Origin: Henningerozyma blattae CBS 6284
Taxonomy: Eukaryota; Ascomycota; Saccharomycetes; Saccharomycetales; Saccharomycetaceae
NCBI RefSeq assembly: GCF_000315915.1
Contig: NC_020186.1
Span: 1,860,001 to 1,924,000 of the forward strand
DNA: 64,000 nt
Direction of reading: 5' to 3'
Shown here: positions 53,150-61,844 of the stretch, piece after piece
How positions within the stretch are numbered: the stretch's first letter is position 1
How the letters are laid out: each line of letters starts with the position of its first letter
Notes under the pieces: generated by a model
The model's database searches: none
Told to the model about the DNA's origin: nothing
Seen by the model: the letters and a program-made list of their open reading frames with translations, nothing else
Position numbers and translations under genes: made by a program

Positions 53150-53953
53150 TTAAATAACATCAGCTTTACCTAAAACTTCCCATTTTTCTACTGGACCTTC
53201 ACATCTAACTATCTTAAAAGTTCCTGGTAAGCCCCAGGATTGGAATGGTATGTGGTCGAATGACCAAGATTGAATTTGATTTTTATTATTCGTATTATCT
53301 ATTGCAGCTAGCTCAACATCTAAAGAATCCTCAATTCTTTGTTGAATAACTTTAACAAATGCGGGGCTAATTGAATAACTGTCAGAATATAGGAGTGAAA
53401 CATGAGGATTAAATTCCTCATGTAACCATTTCATAGCTTTATCTCTTGCAGTAATGACTTCATTAGTTGCTGTAATTGTAGTATCTCTTTCAACGTATAA
53501 TTCTCTCATAATTTGAGCTATACTGTAAAGATATTTATTTGGAGTACATTCAAGGACAACCTTTCTGAAATATTTCTTGCCTATGCTACAACCATTTAAT
53601 GATACTAATGGTAATATATACTTTTTCCTTGAAGAAGAATATTGATCTTGAAAAGAATATGAAGAATCCGAACTCAACCTGATTGAGGATGGTGTATGAT
53701 TATTTGAAGTTGAACTGTTAGTATTATTATTTATATTTAGCAATGGTTTAATTGAATTGATCGAGGCAACGCATGACGTTAAAATTTTATTCACATCATC
53801 ATCATTATTACAGATTAAATTAGATGTGATAGTAATATGAGGTTCGAAAACAGGGGAGCTTGGGAATAATGACTGTAAAGAGACAATTAATTGATTTAAA
53901 GATTCATATGTGGGTGAAGAACGAGGTGGACAAAACCAAAGCGCGATAGCCAT
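53150..53953 (-). CDS. CPD1: Cyclic nucleotide phosphodiesterase Cpd1
   Basis: This 267-residue homologue of S. cerevisiae Cpd1 (239 residues, YGR247W) belongs to the 2H phosphoesterase family. It opens ADP-ribose 1'',2''-cyclic phosphate, a by-product of the tRNA splicing pathway, to the 1''-phosphate. Both catalytic H-x-[TS] motifs are present: His39 in EPHITITS and His184 in NPHVSLLYS. The N-terminus MAIALWFCPP, the segment VNKILTSCVASINSI and the C-terminal LGKADV are close to S. cerevisiae Cpd1. The extra length is a Ser/Asn-rich insert at about residues 77-108. Convergent with RIE1, as the relative YGR247W/YGR250C orientations predict. Confidence 0.95.
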   Translation of the reverse strand: MAIALWFCPPRSSPTYESLNQLIVSLQSLFPSSPVFEPHITITSNLICNNDDDVNKILTSCVASINSIKPLLNINNNTNSSTSNNHTPSSIRLSSDSSYSFQDQYSSSRKKYILPLVSLNGCSIGKKYFRKVVLECTPNKYLYSIAQIMRELYVERDTTITATNEVITARDKAMKWLHEEFNPHVSLLYSDSYSISPAFVKVIQQRIEDSLDVELAAIDNTNNKNQIQSWSFDHIPFQSWGLPGTFKIVRCEGPVEKWEVLGKADVI

Positions 53954-56925
53954 TTGAAATACTGAGGTAATAATGTGTAATGTCTATACAAAATAAGAAG
54001 AAATTCTTAACTTTTGGTGTGTTGAAGAATCCTATTTTGTAAATATTTACTTCTATCAAGTTTTTTAAAGCCTTCCTATTTTCCAGCCCGTTCAGAAATG
54101 TTAAATCGATTAAAATAATTAGTCCGATTGATGTGGAGAAGGTAGGAAACAAAATAAGCAAAATTAGGTTTGAGACAAATCTGAAATGTTGAACTCCAGC
54201 TTTAACAGGATAACTAGATATTTATACATTTTTAATAAAACATTTAATATTTATGCTATATGTTTTGAATTTTAATAAAATGAAGAATGTTCAAAAGTGG
54301 CACACAGTGAGGCAATACGAAAGAACATAAGTAAGATTTGTAATCTCTCCCATAACGTGTAAATATAATTGAAGTATTCCTATGAATTGGAAACAGTTAC
54401 TTATCTATAGCATCTCTTTGTATATTTCACATACAAATGTGAGAGGAAAACTATTAGGAGGGATATCATTATAACCAAGAAATGTATCTTTGAAATGATA
54501 AGGAATGAGTATATCTCACTTTCTCAAAGCTAAGGGCTTCTGGTTAACTATATTTATGTATATATCACCTCGTTTGAGAAACTAAAAAATGTTATTTAAC
54601 TACTTGAGCCTCATTAATGTTGTCCTTATTTATTTACTTTAGTTGTACAATTATTGTTACCAAAGTTGTTTGATAGTCCTCTTTTTTTCGTAGAAAGTAG
54701 ATTCATAATTGTTTATTATTTCTGTTACATCCGACTGGAAAATGGTTATATTAATAATCTTTTTTGACAACAACTTGTTTTAATTGGGGAAGTATGATAT
54801 ATATGTGTATCTCTATCTGGTTCTCTTTTATAGATATTTTGCATTTTTTTACCACAAAATTTTCCTAAGTAAATGATTACTATTATAAATAATAATTATT
54901 GCTATTTCTAAAAGTCTGTTTTTAATTTAATATTATTACTTATAAATTATTTCTGTTTTTGAATTAGGTATTCACGGTTTTAAAAAATCTAAACATAAGC
55001 TAAAATATTCAAAATGTCACATATTCTTCTCTGGTATTTTAAATTTAAAAACTCTGAGCATCGGTTTTTAAAAAATTTTGATACTATAAACATATCTCTT
55101 TTAATAGCTCTTATTATTCAACATTATGTCTATTTCTTCTCTTTTGGTCATCTTTTAAATTAATCCAAAAATAAAGTAGGAGGTATGTACAGAAACTCAA
55201 TCACCATTTTCTTAGGAAGCAAGGCATTATTTACTTTCTTTCCGTTATTGAATATGCACAATAGAAACGAACATATATACTCAAATATCTTTTATCTCTG
55301 GTAATACTAAACTTGTACATGTTATGACATAGACTTCTCAAATTATCCTTTAGCTTATTTCTATTTGCCCTTGTATTTAATATATAAAAAAGTGGATTTT
55401 GTCCAAAATAAGTAGCAAATTCTTTAATTTTACATTAACTTGTTCTTTGTTCTTAATAAATTTGTTTTTAAAGCGCCTCAAGATTAGCAAAAATCTTGAA
55501 GAGTAATTATTTTTTTCAACCACAATTTAGTCAGTTGTTATATTTCCTCTACTAGCTCCTCGTAGGGCCAATATTCAAAATCTGAAATGTCTTTTTTATT
55601 GTTTCCAGCACAAATACTAACTAAGAAGAATTGTCAACTTAATTTTTTTTATATTGTTTCTGCCAATTCTGTTATTTTCTTATTTTTGGTCATTCATTTG
55701 TTGTGCACGTTATACGATATTAGTGTAAAGGCTTAGTATCTATTGAAATTGTTTCTGCTTTTAAATTTAAGAAACGAGAAATGTAATTAAAAACCTAGAA
55801 AGGTGAACATCTTTTGAACCAGATTGCAGTAATATTAAAGAAGAAATTGAGGATTATGGTGTTGATTTCGGAAAAAAATTTATTTAATGCATATACTTTG
55901 AAAATACCAAACTGTCAGAAATTTATTAGCAAGGTATGACGGTTAAGTGATATTAAGCTTAAAGAGTTGCCATATAATAGTAGATATAGAAATTGTTATT
56001 GAATAAATATACTATAAATTATGTGTGCTACATGAGAAATAACAGTAAACTTGAATATCTTTGGAAATTTGATAAATTTTGTAACTCAAAACAATTTATT
56101 TCTGTTTTTTCTAAATAAGGTTATTCCGAGTTCTAGCAGTAATATTGAATTTTGAATTCGCTAGTAATACTTTATAGCTACTTAAAAAATCCAGTATCTG
56201 TACAACCTATCATTGTTTAATAATTTTTAAGTTTCAACTATTCTGACTTTACGGTATTATTTACAATAAACTAATAAAGGACTCTAGGGAAAAAATAAAA
56301 TGCATACTTACCAGTTATTTAGAATTTTACTTAGTAGAAATAAGCACTTTTTTCTGTTAAGCATTTGAGAAGCATTTTACTGTTCAACAAAGAAAACTAT
56401 CATAGATATTTATGTGTATATAAACGATTAAATAGATATATTATGATATTTTTATAGTTTGGTACCTTAAGTTTAAATGATGATAAGCAAAAATGAAGTT
56501 TTTACTGTAATGAATGAGCTTACTAAAAGATTCGTTAATTTGGAAACATTTGCGTAGCAATTTTTGGAAAATCTAAATAAATTCTTTCTATCAGATTCCA
56601 AAGGATATGCAAAGGGTTCAAATTAGGCACAAAATCTAGAAACTTATATGGAGTTACTTTTTAAAAGATTTTTACTGTTGGGTTTTGTCTAGGTTGTGGA
56701 CTTTTAGCTGTATACATGTATTGCAGAGTAATGCTGGCGCGAAATTACTGTGTGTTAACGACGCAAACTATAATATATACACCAGTGATAAGGATGTCAG
56801 TGAAAAATATTTAATATAAAATAAGACCCAAGAAACTTTATTTTCAAGATCTTATTTTTGATATTAGCTTTATGTCAGGATATTACAAATATACCAGATA
56901 AAAAATAAAGCCTCTTGAGTACATA
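53954..56925. other. Gene-poor region between CPD1 and the metallothionein-like gene
   Basis: About 3 kb of very AT-rich DNA. Minus-strand frames next to CPD1 are short and unconvincing. A TTTCGGAAA element near 55868 lacks the rest of a point-centromere consensus. Upstream of the metallothionein-like gene, TTTTAGCTGT at 56702-56711 fits the Ace1 copper-response consensus HTHNNGCTGD. A TATA-like stretch lies near 56769-56778. Confidence 0.45.
56702..56711 (+). promoter_or_regulatory. Ace1-like copper-response element
   Basis: TTTTAGCTGT fits HTHNNGCTGD, the consensus for the copper-sensing activator Ace1/Cup2 that drives CUP1 and CRS5. It is 215 bp upstream of the metallothionein-like start. 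A second GCTG at 56742-56745 misses the consensus at one position. Short motif, so chance is possible. Confidence 0.35.
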
Positions 56926-57252
56926 ATGTCTTCAAGTTATAGCGACTGTCAAAACTGCCAGCGCACCGTTTGTGAATGTTCTTCATGCAAATGTTCTCAA
57001 TGTCCAGCAAAATCAAGTAAATTCTTAAATTGCGAATGTAATGATTGCACATGTTCTGCAAATAATGACTATGAGTATGGATGCACTAGGGAAAAGAATA
57101 CTGCCTATAAATGTAATGGAAATAAAGATTCAAGCTGCAACTGTCAAAATTGTGCCCGTATCCCATCATAATGTGGTTCATACTCACCATGCAAGTGTGA
57201 AGAATCTACATGTTCCACAAAGAAAAACTGCTCGTTAAAGCTAGATGAATAA
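56926..57252 (+). CDS. Metallothionein-like Cys-rich protein with an in-frame stop at codon 82
   Basis: From the ATG at 56926 the frame encodes 81 residues with 16 Cys (8, 11, 16, 18, 21, 23, 26, 36, 38, 41, 43, 53, 63, 71, 73, 76) in C-x-C and C-x2-C arrays typical of metallothioneins, which bind Cu+ or Zn2+ in thiolate clusters. No Trp or His is present. A TAA at 57169-57171 interrupts it, but the same frame runs on 26 more codons to a TAA at 57250-57252. The extension adds five Cys in the same style (PCKCEESTC and others). The intact ancestor was therefore probably a ~107-residue protein with 21 Cys. It is not clearly Cup1 or Crs5 by sequence; the family assignment rests on Cys spacing. 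The gene sits between CPD1 and BRF1, where S. cerevisiae has none. It is either truncated by a recent nonsense change or read through. Confidence 0.7.
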
Positions 57253-58361
57253 AAATATTTAATAAGTTTAATTCTTAGTACCCAACAAACTCTGTTTAAA
57301 CGCAAACAATTATATTGTATGAAATTTACTCTAAACTTATTTTATAAAGTGAGTTGCAAAAAAGATATTGTAGAAATATGATTTCACCATCTGCAGACCA
57401 TTTTAAAAGAACATTCTTGGAAAATAGGCGATGAAAAAGTCCAAATGGTGTAAGGAATTAATTTTGTGATAAGAAATATGTATGTTAATCTATTCTATAT
57501 TTGATAAAAATGCACATCAGCAATTGTCAAAGTCTTGAAATAACGGTTATAGGAAACAATTTGGAAACAACAAAGAATTAATCGTGAGATTTTTTTTGTT
57601 AACACGTGATTTTGTTTTGTTAGAAATAACGATATAGAAACTGGATTGTAGCTGTAAAGTTGTGAGTATGCCGTTAAGTTAGTTAAAAGTAAAGTTTGGT
57701 ATTGGAAACAGACTGGTATTAATTGAGAAATTTTTTATTCAACCGTCAAAATGGTATTTTATGGAAGCTTACAAGTTACACATACAAATATAGAAACATA
57801 AGCAAGTGACAGTTTTGAGAAAAAGCGAAGTAGCAAAGTAGAACTCTGTATGATTTAGAGACAAAATCTTATATATTTGGAGTGTATAATCATTTTTTTT
57901 TGCAATATAATAGATATGCAAATAAAATTAAAATTATTTAGGCTCTAAACTAGATCTTTTATCAAAATTATAAGAAAATGTTACAGTATAATATAAAATT
58001 AAGCAAGATCTTACAACCCACGAATTTTTTTTTTGTCTTAGTATGGAGTACCAACACCTAATTATTCTTGTATGGTAATGCAATAAAATATAAAATTATA
58101 TATCCAATACCAACGCTTACACTTTACTTTCAAAATCAATTTTTTTTGACCACCTTTATTTGTTTAGGGTTTCGTGTTTCGCGTCGCTTTCGCATGCATC
58201 ACATGATTTTTTAATTTTTCTATAAATTTCCGGTACTGCTCTTATTACTATTATTTCAAGCTGATGCAAGACAGCATCACTTATAAGCCATATAACCCCA
58301 CCTAAATAAACTTACACGGCATTATAAATTCATTAAAAATTACTAATCACTTTCCATAATC
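57253..58361. other. Intergenic region upstream of BRF1
   Basis: 1.1 kb of AT-rich DNA. A short GC-richer patch with three TTTCG motifs lies at 58170-58194, about 170-190 bp before BRF1. No ORF or RNA is supported. Confidence 0.5.
58170..58194 (+). promoter_or_regulatory. Clustered TTTCG (SCB/MCB-like) motifs upstream of BRF1
   Basis: TTTCGTG (58170-58176), TTTCGCG (58177-58183) and TTTCGCA (58188-58194) are packed in 25 bp. TTTCGTG is the complement of the SCB core CACGAAA, and TTTCGCG resembles E2F/SBF-type sites. A G1/S input is one reading; the binding factor is unproven. Confidence 0.35.
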
Positions 58362-60011
58362 ATGAACAGAGTCTGTGGCAAGTGTAAAAGTACCGAATTC
58401 GTGCGTGATCATGCCAATGCCAACAACGATTTGGTCTGCGTGGGCTGTGGTGTTGTTTTTGAAGATAATCCCATTGTTTCCGAAGTTACATTTGGTGAAT
58501 CTGCTGCAGGTGCTGCTGTTGTCCATGGTTCATTCGTTCGTGCTGATCAAGCTGCTAGTACTGGACGAGGCGCACTCGCATCACGTGAGACCACACTTCT
58601 TCATGCCCGTCGTCGTATACGAGCTGTCGCACATGCATTAGCTATCCCCGAGCATGTTACTGATGCTGCTTTCCAATGGTATAAACTTGCTCTAGCACAC
58701 GGTTTTGTACGTGGTCGCCGTGCACAAAACGTCGTTGCTGCCTGTTTATATGTCGCTTGTCGTAAGGAAAGAACACCACATATGCTGGTGGACTTTTCTG
58801 CAAGACTACAAGTAAGCGTATATGCTGTAGGTGCTACTTTTCTACAGCTGGTTCGTAAATTGCATGTCCAAGACTTACCACTTGCAGACCCCTCTATCTT
58901 TATCCAACATTTTACTGAGCGGCTAGCATTGGGTAGCCGCCAAGTCCGTGTTGCACGTGATGCTGTACGGCTGGCACAACGTATGGCACGTGATGGTATG
59001 CAAGACGGTCGTCGACCAGCAGGTGTTGCAGGAGCATGTGTGCTGCTTGCATGTAGAATGAATAACTTACGTCGTACACATGCTGAAATTGCGGCTGTAT
59101 CACATGTGGCAGAGGAGACACTTCAACAACGTTTGGGTGAATTCCGTGCCACAGGTGCTGCAAAGATGTCTGTGGCAGGGTTTCGTGCATCAACATCTGA
59201 TACAAGAGAGGATTCCGACACAGACGAGCCAGGCTCTGCATCACACAATGCTATTCAATCAGATCCTGCACCACCTGACGCCCTTCCTCCTTCCTTTAGT
59301 CGTAATCGTGCCCGTGAACGTCACACGCGTGTTAAACTACAGCAACTGGAGCGTGATGAAACCAGTGATGATGCACTTTTACGCCATCCAATTTTAGCTC
59401 AGATTCTTGGAGATCAAGCAGTCTCTGGGGATGAAATCCTCTCGTACGTTCGTACATTATCTGCACGTAGACGTGAAGATAGGGCACGTGTCCGTGCTAC
59501 TCATGGTATCGATGATGCTGATGTCATGAAAGACGATGAGATTGGCGAGAAGGAGGGAACTTCAGAAAGTGATGAATCACAAGGTCGTGCGCCACGTGAT
59601 GGGAACGATCCTTACCGCCCAAGAAATTTGCATTTGCTCCCAACTACAGCATCTTTATTAGAAAAAATTTCTGATGATCCAGAAGATTTAGGTGATGTAG
59701 ATGACGAAGAATTGGATTCACAGTTATTAGATGAAGAGTCTAGTGCTGCAAAAGAAAGAGTTTGGCTCCATTTGAATGCAGACTATTTATTAGAACAAGA
59801 AAATAAAAGATTGAAGCAAGAAGCTGATGAAGCTGCTGGTAATACAGCTCATGTTAGAAAGAAGAGAACTAGACAAGTCGCGAAGATAGAACCACATGAT
59901 GGATTACAGATAGAGCCAGATACGGCAGCTGATAGTGTGAAGAGTATGTTGCAAAAGGCTAGTTTTTCTAAAAAGATAAATTATGATGCTATTGATGGGT
60001 TGTTCAAATGA
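58362..60011 (+). CDS. BRF1: Brf1, TFIIB-related subunit of TFIIIB, with a GC-rich first 1.27 kb
   Basis: This 549-residue homologue of S. cerevisiae Brf1 (596 residues, YGR246C), together with TBP and Bdp1, recruits RNA polymerase III to tRNA and 5S genes. The N-terminal zinc ribbon has Cys5, Cys8, Cys26 and Cys29. Two cyclin folds follow (about residues 75-270), with DAAFQWYKLALAHGFVRGRR and RRPAGVAGACVLLACRMNNL. Brf homology block II (DPYRPRNLHLLPTT through ADYLLEQENKRLKQEAD), which binds TBP and Bdp1, starts near residue 415. The C-terminus SMLQKASFSKKINYDAIDGL is nearly identical to that of S. cerevisiae. Oddity: from the start codon to about 59630 GC is roughly 47-60% in sampled 60-base lines. 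After that it drops to about 32%. In the GC-rich part Arg (CGN codons) and Ala replace the usual Lys and Ser. Confidence 0.96.
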   Translation: MNRVCGKCKSTEFVRDHANANNDLVCVGCGVVFEDNPIVSEVTFGESAAGAAVVHGSFVRADQAASTGRGALASRETTLLHARRRIRAVAHALAIPEHVTDAAFQWYKLALAHGFVRGRRAQNVVAACLYVACRKERTPHMLVDFSARLQVSVYAVGATFLQLVRKLHVQDLPLADPSIFIQHFTERLALGSRQVRVARDAVRLAQRMARDGMQDGRRPAGVAGACVLLACRMNNLRRTHAEIAAVSHVAEETLQQRLGEFRATGAAKMSVAGFRASTSDTREDSDTDEPGSASHNAIQSDPAPPDALPPSFSRNRARERHTRVKLQQLERDETSDDALLRHPILAQILGDQAVSGDEILSYVRTLSARRREDRARVRATHGIDDADVMKDDEIGEKEGTSESDESQGRAPRDGNDPYRPRNLHLLPTTASLLEKISDDPEDLGDVDDEELDSQLLDEESSAAKERVWLHLNADYLLEQENKRLKQEADEAAGNTAHVRKKRTRQVAKIEPHDGLQIEPDTAADSVKSMLQKASFSKKINYDAIDGLFK

Positions 60012-61844
60012 TTCTGCATATGGTGGATAACAACTGCTGAAGAAGATCACCGTATATAATACTTGGAGATAGTAGCCGCCACTAGATAGAGATACTTTAC
60101 TTTTATATATATCAAAACATATATAAATAATAATATTATTATTATTAGCTTTATTGAGCATATAATGGATTTTACAAATGGGAAACTAAAGTCGCAGGAA
60201 TTTCTTTCAAAAATTTCATAACAAGCTCCAGGAAATTGTGATGACATAGAGAGTAAGTCAGATGCAAAAGTGTGACAGAATGATATTTAGCTTTTAAGAT
60301 GTGTAATGGTACAATTAAAAAAAAGTTATCTTTTGTATTTACCCTTTAAGTTATTATCCAAATACACTTACTCATCCATTTAGTAATACAATATTTTTCA
60401 TTATTGGGTGCGCCGTGTCGTGTAACTCACTTATTTTATTACTTATTGCTATATATTTCAGCTCATCTACTACATCCTCCCATAAATGACGCATTTTCTA
60501 AACTTGGTAAATGAACTATTTTAAGATTTGTAGGGGCTACATTATGTAAACCTGCTAGTATTGACAATATTATAACCTTTAGTCATTAAATACTGCTTGA
60601 ATATTGTCTATCTTGTCTATCTTTGCTATAATAAATGGTAAATTGTTCCATATGCTAAGTTTTGCAGGGAAAGATAGGCATTAAGATTAACTAATACAAA
60701 ACAGTAAAAATGTTCAATTGGATAATGAGTTCTTGAATTCTCTATTCACAAAACCTTTAGAGCTAAATGCTGGATTATGTAGATTAACAGAGGATTTATT
60801 TGTAGAATATTACTTCACAAATACTAAAGCTTAGCAAGTTATTACACGTTTAATAATAAAAGAAAAAAAACTTCTAAACTAGTTCTGTCAGTAAAAGGTT
60901 ATTAAAAAATAGTACCATCAAATTGACTTATAATGGGATGATGAAGAAATAACAAGAACAAGATTTTATTAAGATTAGTCTGAGTTCAATTCAATTAGAT
61001 AATATTTTATTAGGTTTGTCATACAAGAATTTTTCATAGTAACTTTATTTTCCGATGGTGTGGAGATGAATTAAATGTGCATACGCTTCATATCTTATTT
61101 TAAAAAAAATACCTCAAAGGAGGGTGAAATTGACTGGTATACAATAAGTTCTTTAATGTAAGTAACTTTCACTTCAAATAGTTGATTAACAAGCAATTTT
61201 TAAGGACTTATTAGAATATCTGTCCGTACATGCTAATTGTCTTCATTATTAGTAGAGGTTTTTCAGGTCTCTGTCGGCTAAAAGATCCCGTTAAAATGCC
61301 TATTTGCATATAATGTCTTCCCAGAAGAAACAGTTATTAATAGACAGTTCCATTAATACAATATGTTCAACCTATTCTATTCTGCTGTATTCGTCTTTAC
61401 GGTTGCTAGGAAACGGCATCGCCATTAAAAAGTCATACTTTCTTTTTTGGGATGGAACTCAAGTTTTCATACGAGAATGTGAATAATTTCAATTCCCAAA
61501 TGGGATTACCTGACTATTTCCCAATTTGTTAGTGACACCCCAAATTGGATCTCAACATTCCGGGAAACCAGAATTGAATGCCAAATTAGGGCATTGAATT
61601 AATTGGTAATTAAAAAGGGAATCATATTCAAAAATGGAAAGAGATATCCAGAAACAGAATACTTATTTTTCTTTTTCCATTTTAGTATTATATATCTATA
61701 CTGCATGAGACTCAACTAATCGCTATCAAAGTAAAGTATCATCTAATACTATTACAATTCTCATCAATATTACTATTTCTTTCAACCGATTTGTTGTTAT
61801 TAATCTATATATGTTGCTATTATGCTAAGGTAATAAGGATAAAA
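60012..61844. other. Convergent intergenic region between BRF1 and RAD54 with a synteny breakpoint
   Basis: 1.8 kb between two 3' ends. Three small inverted repeats lie close together at 61494-61595, just before a GGATCTCAACA-like sequence (61546-61556) that appears among them and resembles the end of a Ty1-type LTR. A complete LTR with TG start could not be delimited. No ORF is supported. Confidence 0.4.
61494..61595. repeat. Three consecutive small inverted repeats
   Basis: TCCCA/TGGGA (61494-61498, 61501-61505), CCAATTTG/CAAATTGG (61521-61528, 61541-61548) and AATGCC/GGCATT (61577-61582, 61590-61595) follow one another within 102 bp. They could form three adjacent hairpins in a transcript of either strand. 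Confidence 0.65.

Noticed and set aside
55855..55900. TTTCGGAAA within AT-rich DNA, reminiscent of a point-centromere CDEIII core
   Set aside because: The flanking bases do not fit the rest of the CDEIII consensus, no CDEI (RTCACRTG) lies at the right distance, and the surrounding genes are not centromere-proximal in S. cerevisiae.
57041..57238. Second overlapping plus-strand frame inside the metallothionein-like gene
   Set aside because: It is an out-of-phase shadow of the Cys-rich frame and lacks metallothionein Cys spacing.
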